Assembly (NCBI GenBank): GCA_009617715.1
Contig: VTFK01000120.1
Span: forward strand, 1 to 64,000
DNA length: 64,000 nt
Direction of reading: 5' to 3'
Source: Plectrocnemia conspersa
Lineage: Eukaryota > Arthropoda > Insecta > Trichoptera > Polycentropodidae
Position numbers and translations under genes: made by a program
The notes under the pieces: generated by a model
The model's input: the letters and a program-made list of their open reading frames with translations, nothing else
Told to the model about the DNA's origin: nothing
Database searches by the model: none
In this document: one piece after another, positions 12,580 through 24,473 of the stretch
Position numbering within the stretch: the first letter of the stretch is position 1
Layout of the letters: every line of letters begins with the position of its first letter

Positions 12580-12960
12580 TGTCCGACGACGAAGGCACCA
12601 GGAAGCAGTCGACCCCCGATTATTAATTTAATTTCTGTATTAAATTACACAACTAACGACGGCATAAATCTGGTTAGACAATATCCTTCGGGGGGTATCA
12701 AGTGGATTAGTTGATGATATTTATTGAGTGGTCCTGCGCGCCTTTGCCTAAGTGGCGATTGCCCGAAAATGGCGCAGCTTGCGGGCGACTTAATGATATG
12801 GGTAATCTTGCGAGGGATGATCGCGGATCCCTTTCTAAAGGCCCGAGTCTAACCCGTAACAGCCGAAATTTAGACCGCGTGTGACGGTGCGATTATGGGG
12901 CCAAACCCTCAAAGGCGACAGACGTCAAAGCGAACCTGTTTCTTATGATATCTAAACAAT
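12580..12960. other. GC-enriched island, candidate regulatory element
   Basis: A clear GC-rich block with stops in all frames, including GGTCCTGCGCGCCTTTGCCT and TGGCGCAGCTTGCGGGCGAC (12731-12791). It resembles neither a repeat elsewhere in the window nor coding sequence. It lies between the promoter candidate at 11639 and the candidate terminal exon at 13066. Confidence 0.3.
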
Positions 12961-13065
12961 ATACACATATCCCTCGAATTACGCGGTTAAGAAAAAACTT
13001 TATTTTAAAAAATACTCCAAATCAAAAATGTTTACTTTCACACGTGTAAAGCACATGGATTACTT

Positions 13066-13124
13066 CTACTTCTTGCACTTGTACCTGGAACCTCTCCCCT
13101 TGCCCATGCAGTACACGCATGTCT
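13066..13124 (-). CDS. Candidate terminal exon, cysteine-rich C-terminus
   Basis: On the minus strand an acceptor-like AATATTCAG (intron side, ending at 13125) is followed by a frame reading TCVYCMGKGRGSRYKCKK and then TAG at 13066-13068. The peptide is basic with three cysteines, as at the end of some secreted cystine-rich proteins, and the 59-bp patch is much GC-richer than the A/T around it. No other exon of such a gene can be assigned in the window, and I do not recognise the family. It could be chance: the stretch is short and the evidence is only splice spelling, composition and a plausible peptide. Confidence 0.25.
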
Positions 13125-13129
13125 CTGAA

Positions 13130-13739
13130 TATTATGTTTGTTTACTAAATAAGTTAAAGAAATGTTAAAAGTACACGTGAATACTATTCCATCGTTTTAT
13201 TAAAAATTTCGTTATATGCCTCGATTTACGAGATATTTTCTAGAACGTATATACCGCGTAAATCAAGGGATGAGTATTTGTTAATAAAAAAAAATCAACT
13301 TCTAATTTAAGGTAGCAACATTTTTTATTATCCGCTATTGTTAAATTTATCATAATACACTATTTTAATTATTAAAAAACAAAGAACGAGGCACAATCTT
13401 TATATCATATTGTCAACAAAATCATTAGCAACATAAATGTTCTTAGTATTGTAAAAAGCGACAAAAAATTTTATACTTTTATAAAATTAAGATTACTTTG
13501 CAAAACTTTTGAAAAAAATTGCCCCAGTAACAACTAATGAACTAGAATATATTATTCACTGATTTTTAGTCGTAAAGCTCTCGGAAATTACTGTAAATCT
13601 AATAAAGCATTTAGAAAATTTCTATCGATAAGGATCGGATACTTTTAAAATATTACAAAATCATCTCTTTTATGATTATATTTTATGACTGAGTGGAAGC
13701 AAGCAAACGTAATAGTTATTCGTAAATTTAAAATTCTTT
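13130..13739. other. AT-rich noncoding stretch
   Basis: A/T-rich, with no gene or structured element seen. If the exon at 13066-13124 is real, this would be intron on the minus strand. Confidence 0.4.
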
Positions 13740-14015
13740 TTAGTTAATGCTGGTAACAGTTTGTTTTGTAAACATATATAAATTACCACTTATATATAGA
13801 AATATAGTTCTTAGAAGTTTTAGAAGAGTTTTCGCTGGCATGTCGAGTTGTATTATTGTCGGCTGTGATTTCCGCAAAACAGCTGGGATTCATATTGTTG
13901 CGTTATCATGATTGCAGTATTTTTGCCTTTTCTGCGTTTTTCACCGCGTCACCCACCGCGTCTATCCTCCATGACCAAGTGTCACATTTTTTATAATGCT
14001 GGTTCAAGCTAGCTC
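13740..14015 (+). repeat. Dispersed repeat family A, copy 4
   Basis: Contains GGTAACAGTTTGTTTTGTAA, ACATATATAAATTACCAC, then TTCGCTGGCATGTCGAGTTG, TATTATTGTCGGCTGTGATT, then CACCGCGTCTATCCTCC and CACATTTTTTATAATGCTGG before breaking off. The 5' CDFAAK block and the 3' GYTHEMC block are missing. It is more decayed than the copy at 3780. Confidence 0.6.
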
Positions 14016-16870
14016 GCAAATCTAAAGCTAATTGTAAAAAATAGCTATTAAGCTATATAAATAAATAAATTAATATTTGCTTTGCTTCTCAGACACACCT
14101 AAAATTTTTTTAAAAGTTTATATCGTATTAAAAGAAATTATAGCTAAAATAAAAATAATATATAAATAAAATGATCTGTATGAATTATATTTTAAAAAAA
14201 AATATAAAAATAAAGTTTTTTGCTATACGTATTTTACTTCCATAGCTATTTATTAGTTTGACGTATTACACATACATACATATGTACATGTACATACATT
14301 CTTTATTTGTGTTATTTTATGCTAAAATCGTTTACAGTCACTGCCTGCTTGCCTTTCTTTTACGCTGCTTTTATTGAGCGATTTGCGAAAAAGTTTTTCT
14401 TTAGAAAACAGAGTAATTATTATACCCTTGGCGTTTATCGGCAATTCATGAGTAAAAATATAAGATAAAAACTTACGAGTACACTTTAAGAACGTCAGAA
14501 GCCGCAAAACTCTCGGTATTAACTAACTCGTGTACATGTTATGTTATTTTTATGCATATTAACTTTTCCCATTCGATAGGTAACGGTTATTATTTAAAAA
14601 TAAATAGAGTACTTTACAGAATTTTTAGAACAATTGAAAACAATAATAAGCAACATAGTTTTTAATTAATTTGTTTTAACGACGTTTCAGAAAATCTTCA
14701 ATTTATCTGATGTGTACAAAATATATATAAAGAACTATTAGCGTTAATTAATAAAAACGTAAATAAAACATAGGCGTATTAATTTTCTAGTTCGATACGA
14801 TCGAGCAGAATTGTTAGAGAAGTTTCGCTATAAATAAATATTTCAGTTCACTGTCTTCGTCGTCGGGTGGAAACTTTAGAAAGTGTAATAAATATCGGAA
14901 AAAAAGAAAAAACCTTATATAAATCACCGCTGATACATTCGAATCCCTATAATAAAGGGCACTTAACTAACTGTCTACGACACAGACAAACATATAATAA
15001 AGTTGGTCCAAAAACTGTGTATTACGTTTTTTGTATTAGTCTTTTCTTTTATGCTAATAATAAAACAATGATGATATTATATATTAATATTAATTATATT
15101 GTATTAAAGATCATTCCTTGTAACATAATTGTCGCTATCTTAATGTGTTACAATTGATTTATAGAAGTAAGTATTTTAACTACATCATGATAGTAAAAAA
15201 TAGCATACAGTATTATTAAAATACACAAAAAATATAATAAATATAATACATGTAAGCTAATAGAAAATAAAATATCTGATATCAATAATTTAATGGATCG
15301 AAATAAATTTATTAGGCCAAAAATATCAAAATTTATTCTCCATGATTTTTTAATGCATATTATATTTATTTTAATTATAATAAGTACGTCCTCTAAAGTA
15401 TTATACAAAGCAACAAAACATCCCTATCTACGTTTACATACATCCAAGTTTGTTTAGAGAGCAGTTCCGTTCTTACAAAGAACGGACTCTAACCAGAAGG
15501 AGGCCCTCAGTTTCGCAAACCGGAATATCAATGAGCCACCTAAAACACTATCAAATCTATTGCCGAAGGATCGTAAAATTATAAACGCACATAGATTATA
15601 TAGATTAGAAACTTATCTGTACTCTGTATAAATAAATCTGGGCCAAGTCTATTAAAACGCTTGGATAGCTTTTAAAAGCAGACATTAAAATGCATATAGT
15701 AATACGTGTGTTGTGCAAAAATCGTATTCATGTCTGATGTTATCTACAATTTAACCTCTTGATCGCTTAAAAATATTAATTACGTTTAATACTCACTGTT
15801 ACAATCTAATGTAGTTAGACAACGTTAAGTATTAAGTTTATACCCGATTATAAATCACGGCGACAAGTGGCAGTTAAATGTCGCAATGTGTACTTAATTA
15901 GTCAAGTATTTTATGTCTAATCTTGATCGATTTATTATAATATGGCTCTAATATTGTTTTGTGCTAGATGTACATACTTCATTTTGACTTTGATCTAAGT
16001 ACAAGATTTGTATCGGTCGACTCGTTCTTCAAGCGGTTCAAAAGCGAACTTTGCTAAACTGGAGTAGTTGAAGTGTGTATATTTACTAATTAATTTCTGT
16101 CCTGTTTCTCCGCATTTCAATATGTGTTAAACGATTGATGCGTGCTTCTTGTTATAAATAAAATACATACAGTAACAAAATATATAATTAATAATTATAC
16201 ATATTAGCTATGAGCAGATCTGCCGATGCGGGGAGAAGGGACAAATTTCCGTGGCCCGTTCTCGTTGAGAGGGCCCGACTTATAGCAAGAATATATTTAT
16301 AAAAAAAAATAAAAACCGACCTCAAATAATGAATCTAAACTAAACTACAGTTATTTGATATTAATGTGGTGATGTATTTTAGGTATGAGTGCCTTCAGCT
16401 ATTATTATACATACAAGAAATAAAAGAAGCGGAACATTGCCTTCAAAAGCGCCCACTTTCTAAATAGTACTTTCATAATAAATATTATTATTCAAAGGGA
16501 CAGGTTGTAGTTTATTGACGCGGGTCCGTTTTTGAACCTTTAAAAATATTTGACATAAGAGGAAATATTTAACGAATGTAAATTAGCAGCAGTAAATTTA
16601 AGTACTCGATCTAAAAATTCAGATCAAATACCTAAGGAAGAATCAAAGAAATAACGAAAAATCAACAACAGCATTAGCTGAATTATATAAACTTAATGTT
16701 TTTATATTTTATATTATTCGATAATTTGACAACTGGATTAATGCAGAAAAATAAATAAATAATACGTTCAGTGGCATATGGTTATTTATAAAATAAAATC
16801 TAGAAAAAACAGTCTCGAATCTATCCACAAAATATTTTTTAAAATATGTCATTTCAATAGAACAACGAAA
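14016..16870. other. AT-rich stretch, nothing firm
   Basis: Long A/T-rich sequence. The GTG-started frame at 14867-15157 follows TATAAATA (14829-14836) and TTTCAGTTCA (14841-14850), but the 16-base TATA-to-Inr spacing is too short for a normal promoter, and the peptide is not recognisable. A GC-richer patch at 16205-16280 (CCGATGCGGGGAGAAGGGAC) has no open frame. The minus frame at 15148-15408 is A/T low complexity. Confidence 0.4.
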
Positions 16871-17200
16871 TATGTATACGCCTATTTGTGATTTGTGAAA
16901 GTGGCATTTGCTTCATGGAGATCTCCGAGGTCAAATTTTGGAACGGGAATATTGTAACCTCACGGAACTTTTTGTCTTCCGGTGATATATCGTTTCCCGT
17001 GACCGTTACGTAACAAAGAAAAATTCATTCAATGCACCGAAGAATCCTTGCGTGTTATTTATGTGAAAATATTTTTTTCTAGTCGTAACTAGGGCATATG
17101 TGTGCTCTTATCCTTTACACTATCGTCTAGTTTATCCTTATTGATGAATGATCATTTTTGTTCACAGTCATTAACGCGAGTTTCAAGAATAAGATCCATC
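16871..17200. repeat. Dispersed repeat family B, copy 1
   Basis: Aligns in the same orientation with 32285-32570. Shared words are GTATACGCCT, GCATTTGCTTCATGG against ACATTTGCTTGATGG, TAACAAAGAAA against CAACAAAGAAA, TTGCGTGTTATTTATGTGA, TCCTTTACACTAT and GATGATCATTTT. On the minus strand this copy has an open stretch reading VTGNDISPEDKKFREVTIFP, FQNLTSEISMKQMPLSQITN, suggesting a coding ancestor. The second copy keeps only pieces of that frame. The family is not recognised. Confidence 0.65.
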
Positions 17201-17459
17201 AAATGCTAAACATCCATTTGATGTTCCCCTAATGAAAGTTCTAAAACTAATTATTGTTTTAGATCTTTAGAGTACAAACTAAGCCAACTTTCGCAGGAAA
17301 AATATGAGGAAGAATAAGTACAGACAGACATCACATTTCACATATTGCTCCATAGCTTATCTGCATATCGATTTTTCGCTTTGTTTTAAAAATATTATTG
17401 CTATCTCTTTTATATGGACTTTTAATATAAAAGGGTTGATCAAAGTATTTTTGAACCGA
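17201..17459. other. AT-rich spacer before foldback element
   Basis: No feature. The 88-codon plus frame at 17304-17570 runs into the foldback arm and is not a gene. Confidence 0.5.
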
Positions 17460-17672
17460 ATTTTGGGCAATCGGGGAGCGCAAAAACAATTATCACTTCT
17501 CAGAAGGCAAAAATTCATGTCAAAAGCAATAAAATCGTATCGGCGCTGTCGCAGTGGGAACGCTCGGTAACGAGCGTTCCCATAGCGCCGATACGGTTTT
17601 ATTGCTTTTGACGTGAATTTTTGCCTTCTGAGAAGTGATAAATGTTTTTTGCTCTCTCCTATTGGGCAAAAT
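17460..17672. mobile_element. Foldback MITE, near-perfect 213-bp palindrome
   Basis: Two arms of about 95 bp are almost perfect reverse complements around a 4-base centre (GTAA at 17567-17570, flanked by CGCTCG and CGAGCG). Arm landmarks are CACTTCTCAGAAGGCAAAAA on the left and GCCTTCTGAGAAGTG on the right. The left arm has six extra bases (GTCGCA, near 17548) and a few substitutions. The outer ends ATTTTGGGCAAT / ATTGGGCAAAAT pair at 9 of 12 positions. No target-site duplication is obvious. It has no coding capacity. Such arms would fold into a long hairpin if transcribed. Confidence 0.8.
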
Positions 17673-18779
17673 ATGGTTTAGATGTGTTTTATTCGATTCT
17701 CATTCGTAATATTGTTATAAAATGTCTTTGGCACGATTTTATCGCTTTTGAGCTGGACTGGAAATTCACTAAATGGCAACACTGAGCAGGAAAAAAAAAA
17801 CATATTATGAAATAAATATTATGAGTAGATATTTTTTAATAATTTTAATGCCTAATTAGAATCGTTTGCATAAAATATGATTTCAGAAAATATGTCGTAA
17901 CGATGGTTAATTTTTAAATGTATTTGTAACATAGAAAGGGTTAGTTCATATTTATTATTATTTATTCAATAAATTATATTACGATGTTAGTGTCATTTTT
18001 GTCATGAGGCCCGGATTCATTGTTTTCCCAAGGCCCCGGTTTGTTCTCAGCGCCCTGGCTATGACGTATTTTATACATTTGCTTAGAATAAAAAGAATGT
18101 TCCAAACAGGTTTTTTCAATGCGTCACGATAGTCAAAGAACAATATATATTATTATTTAAAGTAAGATAAAAAGTTAAACAAAGTAAGAAATAATATAAC
18201 TGATTTTGATATAATTAAATAATATTTACAGTTATATTATAATAATTTTAAATAATAAGAAATATAAAATATTTTGTATTAATTATTTTTATATGTACAT
18301 TTGTGGGCTATGGAACGAATCAATTAAGTTTTCAACATTTCTTATGAGGAAATTAGATTTGACAGTGTTTTGAATTACGAGCACGTTTTTACTGTGGCTT
18401 AGAAATATTAAAACAGCTAAAACTATGTAAATGTTTAATAATACAAATAGTTTTATTTAAATGTCAATATTATTTTTTAAATATTTAGGTTAACTCAATT
18501 TATTTAAAATAAAATTTTAGTTCAATCCAAGACAAACTACCTTTTAATGTAAAATAAGTACTCAGTTGACTAATAATTATTTAAATTTTAGTATAACTAG
18601 TCAAGTTTAATAGTAATTATCATAAATTGCATATTGCTGCTCATTTCCAATGTTTAATATTATTCATATTCATATTAATTGGTATCATAAACCCATTAAC
18701 GTTATAAAATAATCCTCTAATGCGAATTAGTTAAACGGGTGTCGGCATATAACGAAATCGACAAGGCATCCTAGGTGTT
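17673..18779. other. AT-rich stretch with a GC-rich patch
   Basis: 18005-18062 (GAGGCCCGGATTCATTG, CAAGGCCCCGGTTTGTTCTC) is GC-rich and resembles the ends of some hAT-like elements, but no partner end is found. The rest is plain A/T sequence. Confidence 0.35.
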
Positions 18780-19220
18780 TTGATTTATACCCCATAAAAG
18801 GGTATATAAACTCTATTATTCTCGTCTCGCTCTCTCTATATCTATATAATATTCCGCGAAGAAAAACAATCTTGTTAAGTGAGGGATGATAAAAAAAGAT
18901 GAAAAATGAGCGAGAACGGTGGAGACGGAAGAATATATATTATACTATGTACGTATGCGTATAATACACATATTTGTATGTATAGGCATACATCGGTATT
19001 GTGTGTACTATATAGTATATATACGAGGGTCGGCTATTTTCCCCCGAGTAATAAAATAGTGGCCAAGAAACAAACAAATGGCGGGAATTGTTTTACGGTC
19101 GGCTATCTTCAATCAAAATTCTTCTTTTGTGCAACTTTTCACTTTTGCTCGCGCGTTTCTCTCTCTCTCTTTCGCCCTGCCTCTTTGTCTCGCGACTTAT
19201 TCGGAAAATTGTCTAATTCA
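18780..19220 (+). promoter_or_regulatory. GC-enriched island with TATA-like box
   Basis: TATATAAA at 18803-18810 is followed by CT-rich sequence; no good TCAGT-type initiator sits 30 bases downstream, so promoter function is doubtful. 19040-19200 is GC-richer (ATGGCGGGAATTGTTTTACG, CTTTTGCTCGCGCG) with a (CT)n run near 19160. The open frame at 18906-19274 crosses TACATA-type and CT simple repeats and is unlikely to be coding. Confidence 0.25.
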
Positions 19221-20722
19221 TTATTCAAACAATACAGTTTTCAGAGTTTCCTGAGCTCGAGAGAGCAACTCTGATTTTGTATAATTTACAAAGCTAAAAA
19301 TGTCTTATTATTATCATCATATTGTTGATACGTATATAAGCGTTTTTGTAATGTATTCTATCGTTTTATTATTATTATGTTTTTTGAACAACTTATGTGA
19401 ATTTTTATATATTTACTTCTTTAAATATTCGCTTGAGATGCGTCGCTATTCATTAAGCTCCTTTCTCGGTATTTCAAATCTTTTTCTTCGTATTCCATTT
19501 CAAATAAAAAATAACGCAAAGAAATTCGCTATATGAAAGTGTTGCTAAGGAGATCGTAAAAAGTAAGCACATACATATATACATTTACACCTATAGGAAT
19601 ACTTACAGTAATATTAGACTACTTAATGTAACTTAAGACGAGGAATGAGAAGCAAAATAAATACTAATAAATAGACCTGCAAATCTATGAAAAAAATCCT
19701 TTCAATGGTTGAAGAAATCAGGTTCAAATAATCTGTAAAAGCTTTGAAGTCGGCACATTATTCAATAATCAAAGCTAAAAGCTGAAAACATACAATAAAT
19801 AAAACACACTAATGTAGTCGACAAAAAACATCGCATTCGCATTCAGGTAATGACTATATGCATTGACTAACGGAATTACGGCAAAATAATACTTTTCCGC
19901 ATAAGTCCGCATAAATCACAAAATTTATTTGTTAAAAAAAACATGACAAAACAGCATCAGTTGACAATAGAAGTCGTCTTAAAATAAGACCACTTATAGA
20001 TAGAAAAACTTAGCTGAAGAAATGAATAAGTCACTGTAAAATTTATAGATTTATAGAAAAATTTTTAAAGGAAATTTAATGCACCATAAATTATATTTTT
20101 CTTTAAAAGCTAAGCAGCTTTATAGCTTTGATACTTAGGTCAAATCAAGAGTAAAGCAGTCACCAAAGATCAGGAAAAAGTTAATAAAAGACTTAGACTG
20201 AGACGACCAGGCCCTACGGCAAAGAAACGATTCAAGCAAACTGCTTAAAAAATTCGTATAAATTCAATAATTAAAATATCTATACGAACTTTGTATGGAA
20301 AGTAATAACTGTACTGGGTTATGAAGTTAATCATAAGTGCTTTAAGGTTTTTGATCAACAAAAAAAGACTCGTGTTATTGTATGTATGTTTATATATTTT
20401 CCGCATATTGCAATGAACCGACATTCGAATTACTGGCCACTTACGGAATCAGCTATAGATGATTTATGTAAACGTTAATCAAAAGAGTAGTAAAGGTAGG
20501 CAAACGAATTCGTAAAGTCCTCTTGCGAGTTGATGCCAAACTATCTGCGTTGATATCAGTGAAAGACAGCGTCGAAGTACCATTGATGTCAAGATATTCC
20601 ACTGACGTTGACTTATCAACATGTCCTTAAATTTAATGCGGTACGAAGGTCTGAAGTTAGTGAGCATCGTCAGTGTCTATGTTAGCACAGGTTGTGTCTA
20701 TGGTTGATCAACTGAACCTGGA
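19221..20722. other. AT-rich stretch, possible decayed element
   Basis: Short coding-like scraps occur at about 20190-20250 (plus frame reading RLRRPGPTAKKRFKQTA, then stop) and on the minus strand across 20479-20660. They are too short and broken to assign. The plus frame at 19300-19536 is A/T-driven. Confidence 0.3.
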
Positions 20723-20761
20723 GGTCGGTCGACAAGAAGATTATTATTTTGTCGACCGACC
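20723..20761. repeat. Perfect 13-bp inverted repeat
   Basis: GGTCGGTCGACAA (20723-20735) and TTGTCGACCGACC (20749-20761) are exact reverse complements around a 13-base A/T loop. The high-GC stem stands out in an A/T-rich setting. No T-run follows that would suggest an RNA polymerase III terminator. It may be the end pair of a tiny decayed element or a protein-binding palindrome. Confidence 0.6.
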
Positions 20762-23039
20762 AATTGTAGGTATGAATTAAAAGTCGAATGTAATGTTTTA
20801 TTTAATAGTTGCATTAAAACTATATATAAAACTATAAATAGATTAAAGAATTCAAACTTTTATATAGTTGACTTTCGTAAATATAATTACAAAATATCAG
20901 TTTTTTGGTACCCAAGTAGTGATAAACTTTAAATTATAAATTTAATAATATTCGCGCAATTTTGGTTAGGTGCAAGTGAAAGATCTTAGATCCCTAATTT
21001 TACATTTATATAATCCGTGAATTATTGAAAATTGGTTTTAATTTTTTTTACTGTGAGTTTTATTAAAATATACCCGTAAAGACATTATTTTTTGCATTAC
21101 ACTGTGTTCGCGATACTACCACTTTTATGACACATGATTTAGCAGGTGCGCGCGTAGAATAATAATCAAATTGATACGAGAGCATCTTTTTCCCACTCGT
21201 TTTAAATATATATTAATATACTAAAATATTTTAAAACAGTAGTTGTTAATCATTGGTCCTCACATAGCAATGAACAATAATAAAGTTTTTATACACAATA
21301 ATATAGTTAAAATAATATTAATATGAAATATTTATCGTGGTCGTGATTTATTCATGCCGTATTGAAATTGTCTCAAAGCTTAAGTTAAAAAATGGGCGAC
21401 AAAACCTGACGATTTAAGTGAAAAATCTGTTTGAATGGCAAAGTGTAGATTCTATTTGTGTCTAATAGAAAGTCTGGATTTGGAATGGATCGTCAGTATT
21501 TATTTTGTAAATTCTGAACTGTAAAGCCTGAAGTCAGAAGTAAAGAGCCTACTCTGAGACGATCATCCGATCTTCATATGTTAACAGATAAAAAAAAAAT
21601 ATTACCTCTACTTTTACCTATTACAAAACATTATTAAGACGGCAATAAAAAAAATCTTCTAAATTTATTAAGTGAACCTTGTATAAATTGCAACTACAAG
21701 AGGTAGTTTATGTACTTAGTTTAACACCCAATTTTTATCTGACTTTGTCGAAAAAAAAACAATTAGTTTTTTGGGCGTTGTTTCAAAATTATTTATTTTT
21801 TACGTCGGATGGTTTTGTCAAAAGCCATATTTTTACACAAATATCTCCGATACTTCGTTATATAGATAAAATTGCATTTTTGTGCATCAATCAAGAAATG
21901 GTTTTTATACTAGCTCTTATTCTATAGAAGTAATTTGAATTGCTTTATATCATGCTAGATTAGCTATTTTCAAAATTTATTAGTTTCACAACTACAATAA
22001 ATACTTGAAAAATATACTAATGCATTGCAATCGTGACAGAGATTCAAGAGTAAAAAGTAATAATGCTTATCTTTCTATTATTATTATTATTTATTTATTT
22101 AACAATGTTAAAAACTGTTTTATCACTATACACATATGTATATTTGTATAAAAAAGTAGATCTCATTAGTAGATATTATTGTAAGTAACTGCAATTTAAA
22201 TTACTGTATGAATAACTTTTATTTTATTTTATAGTTTAGTATAACGTTTGCAATATTTTTGTTGAAGAGGTACTAAATGCCATTTGATGCAACTATAATG
22301 TTAATTGTGTACTAAAAAAATATAAATTATTATATTCTGACAAAATGTTGCTTTTAAATTTTACAATTAATTATACCTTATAACTTTTTTAAAAATTAAA
22401 TATCACTATTTTAATTTTGAGTAGGTTTTTCAATATTTTTTTGATGTAAAATCGCAGTAGCGCAAAGAAATTCTAAAGTTTATTTTAGTTCAATTTACAG
22501 TTTATAAGCCAAAAATGTTACAGGCTACTATGTTTATATTTATATACTTACTTACATTATAGATGTTTTCTTAAGTTGTGTAGATTCCGTTAGTGGTCTT
22601 GAGTGTAATCATTAAGAAAGTTCGCCGAACTATGTTCTATTTTATATATCATACAAACATTGTATATATTATATAAATCGTAATATTTGTCAATAAGCAT
22701 TCTTGATAAAAGAATATTTAATATTAAATTATTATTAATACCATTATTTAATAAAACATTGTAATATATCTCAATAACAGGTTCAACTGTAAAATGTAAA
22801 AAAAATTTGAAAGGCCAGTCGAGTTATTTTGTATTTCGAACGCGAAAATCCTTTTGAAGATTCCGAATATTATCTTCGTGAAATGTCTCTAGAGAGAAAG
22901 ACGAGCAAAGGTTAAATTTACAGCGTAGGCATATTTCCTAAAGGAATCACCATGGTGTATTTTAACGTTCCTAAATAACACATCGTGTTGTTAGTTTACT
23001 TACTTTTACTATTCAATAACTATAGGTCCAAAAATATAT
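20762..23039. other. AT-rich noncoding stretch
   Basis: A/T-rich with an ATT trinucleotide run at about 22078-22100. The frame at 21679-21927 begins at an unremarkable codon and shows no domain. A slightly GC-richer patch (22810-22980) has no feature I can name. Confidence 0.5.
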
Positions 23040-23340
23040 ACGTATTTTGTCGCGCGTGTAGCTTGTTTCGTATTCGTAAAGCCTATTTCGGTGCTTGTAA
23101 GGTGAGGTCTAAAATAAAATAGAGCCAATAACGAGCTGTTAAAAATAATTATGCGTGGGACGTTAGAATATGACAGAGGTCATAAGGGAGAGAGAAGAAA
23201 AGTTAGGGCGCGTAAATACCGTTACGATCCCGAGTAACGGAAATCTTTTCCGGTAACATCGATCGGTTATTTCCTTTTGAATTTTTCGCGAGTTTTCCAT
23301 CTATATCCGGCGTTTCTTTAGAAAAGCGGAAGATGAAACA
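23040..23340. other. GC-enriched island, candidate regulatory element
   Basis: Stops in all frames. Words include AATAATTATGCG, AATGCGATCGG-like stretches and CGAGTAACGGAAATCTTTTC followed by its partial inverse CCGGTAAC. No sequence in common with other parts of the window was noticed. Confidence 0.3.
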
Positions 23341-24271
23341 ATTTTATTAAAATGTAGGTAAGCTTAAATTATTTTCTGAAAAAATCAATAAACGGTTAAA
23401 AGGCTTCTTAATAATTTAATAAATTAAATCCCTATCAATATATGTACATACATAACATTGATGTACTAGGATGTCAAGATATATGAGTTTTATTAGGGCT
23501 TAAGTTGCAGTATTATTTCCTTTTATATGTATCGAAAATCTGTCAGATATCTTGTAGTTTTGTAAGAAACAAATAATTTTTTTAAATTATTTAATGGTTG
23601 CTTTTTGATACTCTACCAACATCTAAATAATATTAGTATAATATAAATTATTAACACAGTATTACTTTGAGCAAGTAGAAAATTATTGAAAATAAAAAAA
23701 TACATTTTTTTTAAATAAACCACTTTTGTTAAATATATGTACTTGTAAATTTAAAAATCCTAAATTTTATAAAATAATATTGTTTTATTAAGATATTTAA
23801 AAAAAATTTAATTTTGAATAATTTATTGTTTTTTTTTTCTTTTTAACTCGAATAATATCAGAGGTAATAAACATTTTTTTGCGTTACAAATTTTGGACTA
23901 ATAGTTATTTTTTATGATTTTTTATTAGCGATACACAGTATTAAAAAGATCTGGTCCTTTTTATTTTTCTCAGTCCCTTCATTAGATGCACGACATTTAC
24001 AGCTGCAATGTTTGTCGAAACAATGATTTTGCGAATGATTATTTAATGATTAGCCGCCGTTGAAAGATTTATTTGGGGTTCATTTTAACTAGTGGAACTT
24101 TCTACTTAAAAACGGGCTGACGTTATTCAAAGTAAGGCTTAAAAATTAATTTTGAGTACTGAATAATTTGTTTACATGATTATTTATGTTTAAAATTGCA
24201 AACATAATTTTTTGTGGTTATAATACTATTCATACTTCTCAATAAGTTGAAAAAACTGGAGGGATTTGGGA
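23341..24271. other. AT-rich noncoding stretch
   Basis: T-rich runs and no open frame of interest. Confidence 0.5.
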
Positions 24272-24473
24272 AAGAATGATACATCAAAGCGCGTACGGTG
24301 AGATACATTTTCTTGCGCTCACTCGCGTGTTAAGTGACGAGAGTGAATGAGAAGAAGTTGGCGTGCGGAACGCATGTAACGCACGCCCTTATCTCTCACT
24401 CACTCTCATCACTTAACACATGTATTTCAAATGGGAATGTATTTCACCGTATACGCCTGACTGCATCATTCTT
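24272..24473. mobile_element. 202-bp foldback MITE (family C)
   Basis: The ends AAGAATGATACATC and GACTGCATCATTCTT are inverted, and the arms continue inward with TACGGTGAGATACATT against AATGTATTTCACCGTA and GTGTTAAGTGACGAGAGTGA against TCACTCTCATCACTTAACAC. The centre holds a second small hairpin, GGCGTGCG (24360-24367) with CGCACGCC (24380-24387). No clear target duplication was found. Fragments of the same family lie at 45015-45090 and 54170-54245, which supports a mobile element over a one-off palindrome. The open frame at 24334-24540 is incidental. Confidence 0.75.

Noticed and set aside
14829..14850. Second TATA/Inr promoter
   Set aside because: Spacing of about 16 bases is too short for TATA-directed initiation.
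18906..19274. 122-codon plus frame
   Set aside because: It runs through TACATA and CT simple repeats, has biased composition and no recognisable motif.
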